A DNA stretch of 64,000 nt, taken from Parapedobacter tibetensis. GTDB lineage: Bacteria; Bacteroidota; Bacteroidia; Sphingobacteriales; Sphingobacteriaceae. The translations under genes and the position numbers were made by a program. The stretch is taken from positions 1 to 64,000 of the forward strand of contig NZ_JAMXBE010000007.1 in assembly GCF_024704835.1 (NCBI RefSeq), in the 5' to 3' direction. Positions 43,498 through 52,651 of this stretch are shown piece after piece; position 1 is the stretch's first letter; every line of letters begins with the position of its first letter. The notes beneath the pieces are model-generated. The model was not told the origin of the DNA. It saw only the letters and a program-made list of their open reading frames with translations, and made no database searches.

Positions 43498-46278
43498 TCA
43501 TTTCACTTCAAAAAGGTAAGTTCCTGACCCAATTTCTACCACGTGTCGCTCGTCTTTATAATTCCCCGCAGCAATTCCTGCCTCCCCGAGTGCCTTGTTG
43601 CTTTCCGTCACCCTGCTGCTTTCGCTTCCAGGCAGATACACTTTTGCGGTCGTATTGGACGGAATCGTTACGCTCAGCTTAAAGCGTCGCTCATCTTTTT
43701 CCCATGCCGAACGGATCAATCCATACGGTGATTCATAGCTTGCTTCAGCCCGTCGGATATCCCCGACAGGATTTGGGAAAATTTCAATTTCTTTAAACGC
43801 TACCCCGTCTTCCGACTGCCTGATTCCAGCCAAACCGCTGTAAAACCACTCCATCAGATGCCCCAGCATGAAATGATTGTTTGATACATTCGGTAATGCC
43901 TGCCAGGATTCGGTAAGCGCCGTGGCGCCCTTTGCTAATTGATACCCATAGCCCGGCACATCATCCCGACTATTCATATCAAAGATGATATCCGAACGGC
44001 CTTCCTTTTCCAATACGCGCAGCAAATAGCGATGGCCTATATCCCCTGATGTAAAACTATTGTTTCTGGAGCGGATATCCGATATGATATGGTTCACCAC
44101 CGCCTCTTTATGTTCGGGCGCTACAAGTTTCATATACACGGCCATGGCGTTGGCCGTCTGGCTACCTGTAGCATACTGTTTTGTGCGCTCATCAAAAAAT
44201 GTATCATTGAAGGCTTTTCTAACGTCGATTGCCCTAGCAGCGTAGGCCTTTTCGGCTTCAAGGTCACCGAGTTTTTTGGCAATTTTTGCCAATATGGTTA
44301 GGTCATAATAGTAAATGGCTGTTCCCGTTACCCCCATAGGGGTCAGTTGTGAAACGCCAGGGGGATCATCGCCTAAATCATACCAATCGCCTAAACCTTG
44401 ACGAAGGATGTGGTTTTCAGCCTTTGTCTGCAAATACGCAACATAACGTTGCATCATCGGATACGCTTTCCTCAAAATTTCTTCATCGCCATACCAGCGA
44501 TAAAGGTACCAAGGCACGATGATGCTACTGCTTCCCCACTCCGGTGAATCACGAAACATATCACCACCCCAAGTGAAGTTCACATATTCTGGGGCAATCT
44601 CGGGCACCAATCCATTCTCTAATTGTGAATTCATCATGTCATTGACCGACTTACGCGCGAGGTTGGGAATATCGTACCTGAATTTTAAGGAAGGTCCCAT
44701 AAGGTGCACCTCTTCGAGCCACCCTAATTTTTCTCGGTGTGGACAATCGGTAAAAACACTTGCCATGTTACTTCTTATTGCCCAGTCAATAAGTGTGTGT
44801 ATCTGATTGAACAAGGTATCGGAGGAGACGAAATCACCTACGGTAGTTGCAGAATTTCTGGTATGCAGCCCTTTCAAGCTGATTATGGTGGGTTTACCGG
44901 CTGGGTTATGCTGTCCTACCGGTACCCCACCCTGTACCTGGAGGTATCGAAACCCATAATAGGTAAATCTTGGCTGCCACCGTTGCTCTTCTTCATCGTT
45001 GAGTATATATTCGAAATAATAAGGAGCTCCTGTTGCTTGCTGTGACACTTCGCCATCTTTGAGCAATTCCCCCGGATAAATGCGCACGGTATCTCCTTGC
45101 CGGCCCTTTACCACCAATTCAATAATGCCGGAGGCATTTTGACCCAAATCATACACCCATGCTCCATTCGGTGTAGGGGCAATCGTTTTCGCTTCGAACT
45201 GTTCAAATACCTTTAATGGATCGGTCGTCTGCGGATTAATCTTAGGAGGGCCAGTGACGACTATCGGCTTTAACCAACCATCATCATCAAATCCGGGTTC
45301 ATCCCAGCCTTTTTGACTTAAACGGGCATCGTAATCTTCTCCTCCATACAGACTTGAGAAGGTAATTGGCCCGGATCGCGTTTTCCATGATTCATCGCTC
45401 ACTAAGTTATCCGTACTCCCGTCTTGGTATTCCACGAGAAGCCTGCTTATCATTTTTGGATAGCCAAAAGCAACCTTCTGCTTCCTAAACCTACCCTTGA
45501 CCGGAGGGATGAAGTAAAAACCATTTCCGAGCATGACACCTATGGCATTATCGCCCGAATTGAGATTGTTCGTGACATCAAACGTCACATAAAGTGCTTC
45601 TTTATCGTATTTTACCCATCCGGCATCAAGAAAATGGTCGCCGATTTTCCGACCATTAATCGATGCCTCAAAATGCCCTAATCCACTGATAAACCATGTA
45701 GCTCGCCGGACAGGCTTTTGAATGGTGAATGTCTTGCGGAATATTGGGAGTTGATTATTGCCATACCAAGTATCCTTTTTATCACTTGCTGGCAATGCAT
45801 CTACTTTGTCTTCCGAAAGCTCTTCCAACGCAATCCATTTGGCCCCAAGCCAATCGCTTTCATCAAGTAAGCCCATTTGCCAACTTCCTGTTTCACTCCA
45901 TGCCGAATCCTTGGTTACATTATCCCATACCATCACTTTCCAATAGTACATGCCAGCTGAAATTAACCGCTCACCTTCATAAGGTATCTGTATGGATTGA
46001 TCGGAAAACACTTTTCCAGAATCCCATACATTCCCTACATGCTTTTTGTTCAGCTCATTTTCGTTGTTAGCGACCAATATGCGGTAAGCGATTTGCTTCA
46101 CATTCCTTTGCTTATGAGTTAATTGCCAGCCCAAACGGGGCTGTTGAACGGCAATACCTATTGGATTGGTTTTGTATTCCACATTGAGGTGGTGAATACC
46201 GGCGGTCGAAGGTGAACAAGCCTGCCATACCTGTGATAGTAGGAAAAGATATAAAGGAAAAAAAACGCGAGATCTCAT
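43498..46278 (-). CDS. GH78 alpha-L-rhamnosidase (full-length type)
   Basis: 926 aa. The N-terminus MRSRVFFPLYLFLLSQVWQAC is a signal sequence, possibly a lipoprotein, although the residues before Cys are not ideal. Standard GH78 order: the N-domain LNVEYKTNPIGIAVQQPRLGW, a beta-sandwich with GLGHFEASINGRKIGDHFLD, then an (alpha/alpha)6 barrel with the catalytic motif FTDCPHREKLGWLEEVHLM (about 510-525) and the C-terminal NPVGDIRRAEASYESPYGL domain. It removes terminal alpha-L-rhamnose from pectin side chains. The catalytic motif has LEEVHL where many relatives have a GD pair. It differs clearly from the GH78 at 26295. Confidence 0.92.
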   Translation of the reverse strand: MRSRVFFPLYLFLLSQVWQACSPSTAGIHHLNVEYKTNPIGIAVQQPRLGWQLTHKQRNVKQIAYRILVANNENELNKKHVGNVWDSGKVFSDQSIQIPYEGERLISAGMYYWKVMVWDNVTKDSAWSETGSWQMGLLDESDWLGAKWIALEELSEDKVDALPASDKKDTWYGNNQLPIFRKTFTIQKPVRRATWFISGLGHFEASINGRKIGDHFLDAGWVKYDKEALYVTFDVTNNLNSGDNAIGVMLGNGFYFIPPVKGRFRKQKVAFGYPKMISRLLVEYQDGSTDNLVSDESWKTRSGPITFSSLYGGEDYDARLSQKGWDEPGFDDDGWLKPIVVTGPPKINPQTTDPLKVFEQFEAKTIAPTPNGAWVYDLGQNASGIIELVVKGRQGDTVRIYPGELLKDGEVSQQATGAPYYFEYILNDEEEQRWQPRFTYYGFRYLQVQGGVPVGQHNPAGKPTIISLKGLHTRNSATTVGDFVSSDTLFNQIHTLIDWAIRSNMASVFTDCPHREKLGWLEEVHLMGPSLKFRYDIPNLARKSVNDMMNSQLENGLVPEIAPEYVNFTWGGDMFRDSPEWGSSSIIVPWYLYRWYGDEEILRKAYPMMQRYVAYLQTKAENHILRQGLGDWYDLGDDPPGVSQLTPMGVTGTAIYYYDLTILAKIAKKLGDLEAEKAYAARAIDVRKAFNDTFFDERTKQYATGSQTANAMAVYMKLVAPEHKEAVVNHIISDIRSRNNSFTSGDIGHRYLLRVLEKEGRSDIIFDMNSRDDVPGYGYQLAKGATALTESWQALPNVSNNHFMLGHLMEWFYSGLAGIRQSEDGVAFKEIEIFPNPVGDIRRAEASYESPYGLIRSAWEKDERRFKLSVTIPSNTTAKVYLPGSESSRVTESNKALGEAGIAAGNYKDERHVVEIGSGTYLFEVK

Positions 46279-46306
46279 GCTTGATTTATATGCTAACCCA
46301 ATCTTC

Positions 46307-47206
46307 TTATCCTTCCTGGAATATTTTTTTCATAAACCGTGTGTTCGCCCCGAAATTGCCTTTGACATCACGCGGGTTATTGGCATCTCGTGAACGTTCA
46401 ATGACCAGCCACCCTTGCCAACCCATGCTGTCCAGTGTCTGTTTGATGCTGATCATATCTAACCGTTCGTTATTTTCTAGCCATACGCCATCATCGTCCG
46501 TGCAATGGATTTGGCAGATATTCGCAGCGCCGAGTGTGCGAAGTTCTGCTTGCAAGTCTCTTCCGCTTTTCAATGCGTTGGAAAAATTAAAATAGCTTTT
46601 CACCGCCGAGGAGCCCACATCCTTCAGGAACTGCAACTCCGCTGCTGCATCGTATGCGGTTTCGATACCTATGGTCACTTTTGCTTTTCGGGCCATTCGG
46701 CCTATTACCTTCATGCGTTCTACCAACGCCGGTCGCAGTTCGGGGTTTTTCTCCAAATCGCCCTGAACCCCAAAGGGTAGGAACCCGACTTTCACACCCA
46801 TTGATACCATGGTATCAATGCAATCTTGGACCATACGTTTGTACTTGGGTCTGGTTGCTAACGACTGCGCATAAAAACCGGTCATCGCCAGAGAACATAT
46901 TTCAATGCCTAGATCCCGGGCCTTCTCAAGATATGCGCTTCGCATCTGTTCGTCTGCAAGTTTGTTTTCAAACGTTTCCCTGTTTCCTAAACTTCCCATG
47001 TCTACCTCCACGCCATTGGCACCGAGCTCAGCCGTCAAGTCAAGTGCACTGATCTTCTGCCGCTTTAATAACATCAGGTCAATCAGACCAATCTTATACC
47101 GTTCCGCTTGGTAACCATTGCTCGTAGCAAACAAGAAGTCTTGGGGCAACAGCATCGAGCTGGCGACCGCCATACCACTTTTTATCAAAAATTTCCTTCT
47201 GTTCAT
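46307..47206 (-). CDS. Exported sugar isomerase/epimerase-like TIM-barrel protein
   Basis: 299 aa. The start MNRRKFLIKSGMAVASSMLLP has a twin-arginine-like RRKFL motif and a hydrophobic core, so export by Tat is likely. The mature part has AP-endonuclease-2/xylose-isomerase-like strands: LTAELGANGVEVDMG, LGIEICSLAMTGF, VTIGIETAYD, ICQIHCTDDDG, and GWLVIERSRD. The metal ligands of the family (Glu in GIET, His in QIHCTDDD, Glu in VIERS) are plausible. Exported members of this group are often next to PUL enzymes in Bacteroidota; their substrates are mostly unknown. It lies 11 bases after the esterase-like gene upstream on the minus strand. Confidence 0.8.
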   Translation of the reverse strand: MNRRKFLIKSGMAVASSMLLPQDFLFATSNGYQAERYKIGLIDLMLLKRQKISALDLTAELGANGVEVDMGSLGNRETFENKLADEQMRSAYLEKARDLGIEICSLAMTGFYAQSLATRPKYKRMVQDCIDTMVSMGVKVGFLPFGVQGDLEKNPELRPALVERMKVIGRMARKAKVTIGIETAYDAAAELQFLKDVGSSAVKSYFNFSNALKSGRDLQAELRTLGAANICQIHCTDDDGVWLENNERLDMISIKQTLDSMGWQGWLVIERSRDANNPRDVKGNFGANTRFMKKIFQEG

Positions 47207-47217
47207 TTCCGTGGATT

Positions 47218-48636
47218 TTATGGGTTGATGTTCTTCCTGAGTTCAGTAAATAGGTTTTCCAACTGTTCAAATCCCATGATGGCATTCGATGGAAGTTGCG
47301 CTCCTTCGTCTCCAAACACCCGTAATGCTTCCTCGGGCTCAATCGTTATTTCGGCCTCATCCGGCCAGCCATCGCGAAACCCAATACCATCGGTATCCAA
47401 TTGGAAATGCTTGACTAAAAAAGCATACAGCGCCCTTCGTTTGGAAATTCCAAAATCATGGCCTTCATCGGGAAGGTGAACGTGTTCCACAAGTAGTGGC
47501 AATTGATAGTATCCATATATCTTTTGGAGATAAGGATAATCATGCATGCCCATTTGGGCAGTCCAGTCCGCGCCATCAGACACCAACAATTGCGGTCGAG
47601 GGGCAGCCATTGCCGCAAGTTCCACATTATTGGTTCCTCCTGCCACAAAATGTATAGGCATGCCGCTTTCACAAGGACAACCTCCGAAATGGTATGAAGA
47701 CAAAGATACCACGGGCGCGCATAGCGTGATGCGGTCATCAAGGGCGGTCATGAGTGTGGTGTGGCTACCTCCTCCTGAGCCTCCGCTTATCCCAATGCGC
47801 GAAGTGTCAACTTCCGGCAAATTATTGAATACATAGTCCAGCATACGGATTCCGGCCAGTGTCTGCAAGGTATGGGCCAGGCTACGCCGATGGTCCTCCG
47901 GTTTGAATTGCAATAAGGATTCCCCCCAAGCAAATAAATCATAACTGATGGCTATTGCCCCCATGCGTGCGATGGAACCACATCGTAGCTGGGCATCCTC
48001 TCGATAGCGATGCCCGGCCCAATGCCCATCAGGGCTCAGCACGAGCGGTATTTTTCCAACGCTTTCCGAAGGTCTATAGATGGACCCATTGACATACAAT
48101 CCTGGGAGTATTTCAATCGCGATGTTTTCTACCGTATATCCCTTCATATAACGCCTCGGTGTGGTTATCGGGGATGTACCGGGGCTCAGTGGAAGTGGAT
48201 GAAGCTGTAAGGCTTCCCATAGTGCTTTACGAAGTGTATCCTTCCTGTGTTCCCAAGAGGAACGGTCATCATATTGAGAAGCAATGCGGTGCAGCCGTTT
48301 CCATGCTTCTGCCATGGGCCACCGATGGTATTCGAAATCCTTGAGCTTATAGGTGCTTTCCCTTTCCTTCACGGCCACCATGTCAAAAGGAGCCAGCACA
48401 TTATCCAAGCTGCTTTCGACATCCTCCCGCAAGCGCCAATAGCCATAAGTCAGCATTTTTCCCGCCACCTGCTTTTCGTTGTGTCTGATCTCGATGCCAA
48501 ATTTGTCTTCGATGCGCTTAAGTATTTCTTCTAATGGTACGCGATACAGATCATCTGAATTTTGCGCTGATGTGCCTATCGATAAACAAGCACCTAGCAC
48601 AATTAAGCACCATCTTTTCGTCCATGTCGGTTTCAT
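47218..48636 (-). CDS. Secreted alpha/beta-hydrolase esterase with N-terminal STN-like domain
   Basis: 472 aa with a signal peptide (SIGTSAQ). Residues about 30-98 look like an STN (secretin/TonB N-terminal) domain: VPLEEILKRIEDKFGIEIRH, KMLTYGYWRLREDVESSLDN, FDMVAVKERESTYKLKDF. The rest is an alpha/beta hydrolase: LVLSPDGHWAGHRYRED, nucleophile Ser in RIGISGGSGGGSHTT (about 285), a possible acid in LVSDGADWT, and His in PDEGHDFGIS (about 393). Carbohydrate esterases of this fold remove methyl or acetyl groups from pectin; the serine-type pectin methylesterase of B. thetaiotaomicron RG-II breakdown (CE19) is one precedent. An STN domain on an esterase is unusual. The esterase fold is sure; the substrate is inferred. 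Confidence 0.75.
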   Translation of the reverse strand: MKPTWTKRWCLIVLGACLSIGTSAQNSDDLYRVPLEEILKRIEDKFGIEIRHNEKQVAGKMLTYGYWRLREDVESSLDNVLAPFDMVAVKERESTYKLKDFEYHRWPMAEAWKRLHRIASQYDDRSSWEHRKDTLRKALWEALQLHPLPLSPGTSPITTPRRYMKGYTVENIAIEILPGLYVNGSIYRPSESVGKIPLVLSPDGHWAGHRYREDAQLRCGSIARMGAIAISYDLFAWGESLLQFKPEDHRRSLAHTLQTLAGIRMLDYVFNNLPEVDTSRIGISGGSGGGSHTTLMTALDDRITLCAPVVSLSSYHFGGCPCESGMPIHFVAGGTNNVELAAMAAPRPQLLVSDGADWTAQMGMHDYPYLQKIYGYYQLPLLVEHVHLPDEGHDFGISKRRALYAFLVKHFQLDTDGIGFRDGWPDEAEITIEPEEALRVFGDEGAQLPSNAIMGFEQLENLFTELRKNINP

Positions 48637-48647
48637 CCGTTTATCGT

Positions 48648-49811
48648 TTACACCTCTTCAGGTTCTCCGACAGTAACCGTCGGAGGGGTATAATTTTTTA
48701 ATTTTGGCCATACGCCTTTCTTGATTTTCTTGAGCTTTAATTCAGCGGGATCCACTACCACATGCTTGATGCGTTCCCGCCGCCATGTATAGACCACATG
48801 CAGCAATCCGTCACTGGTTTGGATAATGGATGGATAAGAATATTGGCTTATCGGCGAATCTTCTAAAATCAGTGCTGCATGCCAATTTTTGCCATCTTTG
48901 GAGATTGAAAGGTTCAGTGGCGTGCGGGGACCTTTGGCCAAATCACCGGGGGGCAATACATGGTTGTAAACCAGCGCATGCCTACCATCGCGCATCGTCA
49001 CCGCATCGGTACCCGAATTATTGTTTGGCAAATCAGATTTTTCGAGCGACGTCCAAGTTTCGCCATCGTCGTCCGACCATGCTTGCACCAATGCTCGGTT
49101 TCGACTTCTCGCCAGGAGTTGTAATTTGCCTTTGCCATGATTCAAGATACTCGGCTGGATGGCATCCAAGTTGTCATCCCCTTTTTCCAAAGGCCCTATT
49201 TTGCGCCAGGTTACGCCGAAATCAGATGTCACTTCATGGTGTATCCGCCATCCGTTGCCTTCGGTACTACTGGGTGCGATGAGATTCTCGTTGTCTAGTA
49301 ATACCGGTTTATTTTTTACTGGGCCAATGTAACCGTTGGGCAGTTTTATTGCTGCCGACCAGGTCTTCCCTCCATCATCGGAAGTTTTGAGCATGCCCCA
49401 CCATTCCGAGGGCTTCGGTCCCACTTTATAATACAGTTGCAATGCTCCTCCCGGTATTTGATACAGCACAGGGTTCCAAGTTGGTAACCTGAGTGTGTCG
49501 TTCACTATGCCGTTTGCGGCGGAAACAGGAGGCAGCCAATCACCATCTACATGGCGGCTCACATAAATCTCTACATCTGGGTTGCGCTCTCGAGTACCGC
49601 CAAAAAAAGCAGCAACCAAGCCCGTTGGGGTCTCTGTAATCGTTGCGGAATGGCACGATGGAAATGGAGCGGTATCAAACAGAAATTCATCGACCACAAT
49701 ACCCTTCCGCCATGGCTCGACTTCTTGGGCAGCGATTTGGAAGCTTAAATAGCCGTTCATTAAAACAATCAAGAACAGCACTTTACGAAGTATATAGACG
49801 GTATGATACAT
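48648..49811 (-). CDS. Secreted BNR/sialidase-fold beta-propeller protein (copy 2)
   Basis: About 387 aa from ATG at 49811 (MYHTVYILRKVLFLIV), chosen over 49847 because it starts a good signal peptide (QIAAQ) and does not overlap the gene before. It is a paralogue of the protein at 17252: AFFGGTRERNPDVEIYVSR, LPTWNPVLYQ, YYKVGPKPSEWWGMLKTSDD, IGPVKNKPVLLD, LDAIQPSIL, NNNSGTDAVTMRDGRHALVY and YPSIIQTSDGLLHVVYTWR. The Asp boxes are clear. The two copies share the same core but differ in several loops, so they may act on related sugars in different linkages. Its function is not known. It is placed between a larger propeller protein and the esterase. Confidence 0.72.
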   Translation of the reverse strand: MYHTVYILRKVLFLIVLMNGYLSFQIAAQEVEPWRKGIVVDEFLFDTAPFPSCHSATITETPTGLVAAFFGGTRERNPDVEIYVSRHVDGDWLPPVSAANGIVNDTLRLPTWNPVLYQIPGGALQLYYKVGPKPSEWWGMLKTSDDGGKTWSAAIKLPNGYIGPVKNKPVLLDNENLIAPSSTEGNGWRIHHEVTSDFGVTWRKIGPLEKGDDNLDAIQPSILNHGKGKLQLLARSRNRALVQAWSDDDGETWTSLEKSDLPNNNSGTDAVTMRDGRHALVYNHVLPPGDLAKGPRTPLNLSISKDGKNWHAALILEDSPISQYSYPSIIQTSDGLLHVVYTWRRERIKHVVVDPAELKLKKIKKGVWPKLKNYTPPTVTVGEPEEV

Positions 49812-49815
49812 AGCT

Positions 49816-51681
49816 TTATTGTCCGTTAGTATTGAGGCGAATCGCATTAAAATATCCTATTTGATAAACCGCTTCATCTACCGGTTCATCTGCTAAGGGC
49901 AAGTCAACCGTCTGGTCAGCCGGCGTATCCGCATGTGGAAATCTCCTTATCTCCCCTGTCCTGAATTTTACCCTAGCTATTACATCCACAGGTGAAAATG
50001 CTATTCCATGAAGTGCGTCCTTTCCATTGACATGTACTCGGTAAGACCGGGCAGCAACATCAAGAGTCACTTTTATATCATAGGTGGTGTTGGCTTCATA
50101 TTGTGCTACCTGCTTATAACGGGAGCCTGCCTTGGAGGTGAATTGACCTGCCGAGTCCAACGACAGCCGAACAAACGGCGTTCCCTTATCATTGGTAAAC
50201 TCAATATCCAAGTGTCCATGATCATTTTGTCCCGGCGTAATGGAAAATGAAACTTCCATATGCTTAGCATGGGGAACGACCCGCTCGGCAACAGCGTAAT
50301 CATATCGATCGCGATCCTTCAATACCAGTGCCGCTTCACCGGCAGGATACTGTTCAACCGTAACGGGAGCCCATAATGGGCTATAAATATTCCATAAAGC
50401 CAAATCGCGTATATCGGTTGCACCCTGTATTTCATCGCGCACATTTTCCGTGACGCGATCGACAATGGGTATTGGGATTTTTGCTACCCAGATATCTTCC
50501 TTGTTCATGCTATAGGTTATCCATACATGCCCATTACTGGGGAGTCCATTGCCTTCCTGAATACCCCGCACATATTGTGGCCCATAAGACTTGTAGTTGC
50601 CTCCAAACCGCATGGGCGGAATCTCTCCATTGACCAGCAATAGGTTGTCATAAACCAATCCATCATCACTAACCGATAAAGCTAAGGGCCAGCGGTATTC
50701 CGAAGGGTTATAAACCGTTACATATTTGCCATCCGTGGTTCGTTGTCCCCATATTTTCGCATTGCTATTCACAAAACCGGGGGCGCGTACTGCATTTTCG
50801 GGCCACGTACGTCCTCCATCCTCACTGATTGCAGTAAGCGCATGCTTCCATAATCCGACTACCCTGCCATCGTTCAAGTGATAGTAACTAAACGCCTTGT
50901 ATTGTTTTTTTAATGGAATCAGCGGGTCATCACGGTCAGCTTCTTCCACCCACTGCATCATCATCAATGGATTTGCCAGCAATTCCTCGCATGCCGCTAC
51001 AAAACCTTTGTCCCTGCTATCTTTATAAAATGGATATTCCGAATCTTTAGGATTCCATGAAGCATTGTAACGGATAAAATAGATCGGACCATAGGTACCA
51101 TCGGCATGGATTTCCCGTATTACCCGTCCTATCCCTTTCCCATCGTTGGGGTCATCCTTCGCGTCCATGGCTATGCCGTAATAACCTAATGTCAGCAACC
51201 TTCCATTTTTGGCCGTATAAAATCCCATCCGTTGGTGCATAATGGCATACAAATCCTTGGCCACCCCGTCGCTACCTTCCTTCTTGTACCCATCCGGAAT
51301 CCGATAGGGCGGAAAAACAACTTCGGGTATAGACCAGCTATACCCATCTGCAGATTTCGAAATATAGGTTTGACTCGGAGGGATGTGTTCCCCCACAGGG
51401 CCAGCTAGAAATTGCAAATAGAATTGCTTATCGCGATAAGCCAACATGGGTGCGTGGTTGTATGTCCAGCCATATCCCTCCGCAAGCGCTGGTTTGGTAC
51501 GGTTTGCTCTCAGCACCTGGATATTGTGCACCCCCACTGCTGGAGCCAATTGCCCATGGTGGTAGTCTACATTGGATAAGGTCTCTCCCGTATAATGTAC
51601 CGTATCTTGGGCATGCACGATACCACAATTTATCACGACCAATGCGGCTACCAAGCCTTTCACTTTACTCAATTCCACCAT
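49816..51681 (-). CDS. Secreted six- or seven-bladed propeller protein with C-terminal lectin-like domain
   Basis: 621 aa with a signal peptide (INCGIVHAQ). The N-terminal part (to about 400) is a BNR-type propeller: YGWTYNHAPMLAYRDKQFYL, YISKSADGYSWSIPEVVFP, MHQRMGFYTAKNGRLLTLGY, TAISEDGGRTWPENAVRAPG, WGQRTTDGKYVTVYNPSEY. After about 430 comes a beta-sandwich like LamG/concanavalin domains (AERVVPHAKHMEVSFSITPG, TTYDIKVTLDVAARSY). Propeller lyases and hydrolases that remove rhamnose caps from glucuronate (for example families GH145, PL27 and PL42) are possible relatives. I cannot assign it to one. It overlaps the GH43 gene by 17 bases. Confidence 0.62.
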   Translation of the reverse strand: MVELSKVKGLVAALVVINCGIVHAQDTVHYTGETLSNVDYHHGQLAPAVGVHNIQVLRANRTKPALAEGYGWTYNHAPMLAYRDKQFYLQFLAGPVGEHIPPSQTYISKSADGYSWSIPEVVFPPYRIPDGYKKEGSDGVAKDLYAIMHQRMGFYTAKNGRLLTLGYYGIAMDAKDDPNDGKGIGRVIREIHADGTYGPIYFIRYNASWNPKDSEYPFYKDSRDKGFVAACEELLANPLMMMQWVEEADRDDPLIPLKKQYKAFSYYHLNDGRVVGLWKHALTAISEDGGRTWPENAVRAPGFVNSNAKIWGQRTTDGKYVTVYNPSEYRWPLALSVSDDGLVYDNLLLVNGEIPPMRFGGNYKSYGPQYVRGIQEGNGLPSNGHVWITYSMNKEDIWVAKIPIPIVDRVTENVRDEIQGATDIRDLALWNIYSPLWAPVTVEQYPAGEAALVLKDRDRYDYAVAERVVPHAKHMEVSFSITPGQNDHGHLDIEFTNDKGTPFVRLSLDSAGQFTSKAGSRYKQVAQYEANTTYDIKVTLDVAARSYRVHVNGKDALHGIAFSPVDVIARVKFRTGEIRRFPHADTPADQTVDLPLADEPVDEAVYQIGYFNAIRLNTNGQ

Positions 51682-52612
51682 TTTCTAATACCTGCTTGAT
51701 GTAGTCCAACTGTTTTTTTGTTCCTTTAAAGATAGATCCATGTTTATGTCCCTCAGGTATGGAAATCTCCTCATTTGCATTTTCAAATACCTTGAAATCA
51801 CTTGTTTTTACCGCTTCGTAATGGTGATTGCCATAGGAATCGAAATAAATATACCATTCCGCCCCTACGTTCACTGCTGTAGGTCCCTCTGTCAGGTGAT
51901 CCGAAAAAGGTTCGCTGATATGGCGGTATGGACCGACGGGACTATCTGAAAAGGCCACTTTTAAATTCCTATTGGGACGTGTATTATCTTTCAATACCAA
52001 TACATAATCTTGTTTATCCCGCTTTATAATCACCGCATCGATTACGCTAAACCCGGGATCCAAGAAAAGTTTGGTTTCCGAAAAGGATTTAAAGTCCTTC
52101 GTTGTCGTATAATACATTCGATGATTGTTATCTTCATCCTCGATCCCTTTCTCAAAACGCCCTGGAATTGTCGATGCCCAAATGATGATAAATTGATCCG
52201 CTTCGTCATCATAAAATAATTCAGGAGCCCAAACGTTTACGGTAGTCGGTTCATGCTCCATCACATCAATAGCACGTTGATCTGACCAATTGACCAAATC
52301 CTTGGAATGCGCATAACCAAACCCCTTGGTACCCCTCCATCCTGTTGTCCACACCAAGTGAAAGGTGCCGTCCGGACCACGTACGATCGATGGATCACGC
52401 ATGATTTTTTGCTCACCGATTTCAGGTTTAATGAAAATACTTACCAGCCCCTGCCATGTCAACCCATCCAGGCTATATAATAGCCTCATTCCTTCATCAG
52501 CTGGCTCGTGAAATGATGTGAAGAAAAACACATCATCTTCCGCTGCTTGCTGTCTGGGTTGGCATGCCGCCAGTAAAACAACGATTAAGCTCCAAATCGG
52601 GAGATTTTTCAT
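51665..52612 (-). CDS. GH43-like lipoprotein
   Basis: About 315 aa from ATG at 52612 (MKNLPIWSLIVVLLAACQP), which gives a clean lipoprotein signal (LLAAC). A five-bladed GH43 propeller is visible with all three acids: IMRDPSIVRGPDGTFHLVW (base Asp about 74), FSVIDAVIIKRDKQDYVLVLK (Asp about 192), and DHLTEGPTAVNVG (acid Glu about 242). FGYAHSKDLVNWSDQ is also typical. Known GH43 activities include alpha-L-arabinofuranosidase and beta-galactosidase or xylosidase. In this locus, arabinose removal from pectin side chains is likely. It starts 39 bases after the beta-helix protein gene and overlaps the gene after it. Confidence 0.85.
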   Translation of the reverse strand: MKNLPIWSLIVVLLAACQPRQQAAEDDVFFFTSFHEPADEGMRLLYSLDGLTWQGLVSIFIKPEIGEQKIMRDPSIVRGPDGTFHLVWTTGWRGTKGFGYAHSKDLVNWSDQRAIDVMEHEPTTVNVWAPELFYDDEADQFIIIWASTIPGRFEKGIEDEDNNHRMYYTTTKDFKSFSETKLFLDPGFSVIDAVIIKRDKQDYVLVLKDNTRPNRNLKVAFSDSPVGPYRHISEPFSDHLTEGPTAVNVGAEWYIYFDSYGNHHYEAVKTSDFKVFENANEEISIPEGHKHGSIFKGTKKQLDYIKQVLENGGIE

Positions 52613-52651
52613 ACGTAAATGCAAGTAATAGTTCATCGATTACAACACTCC

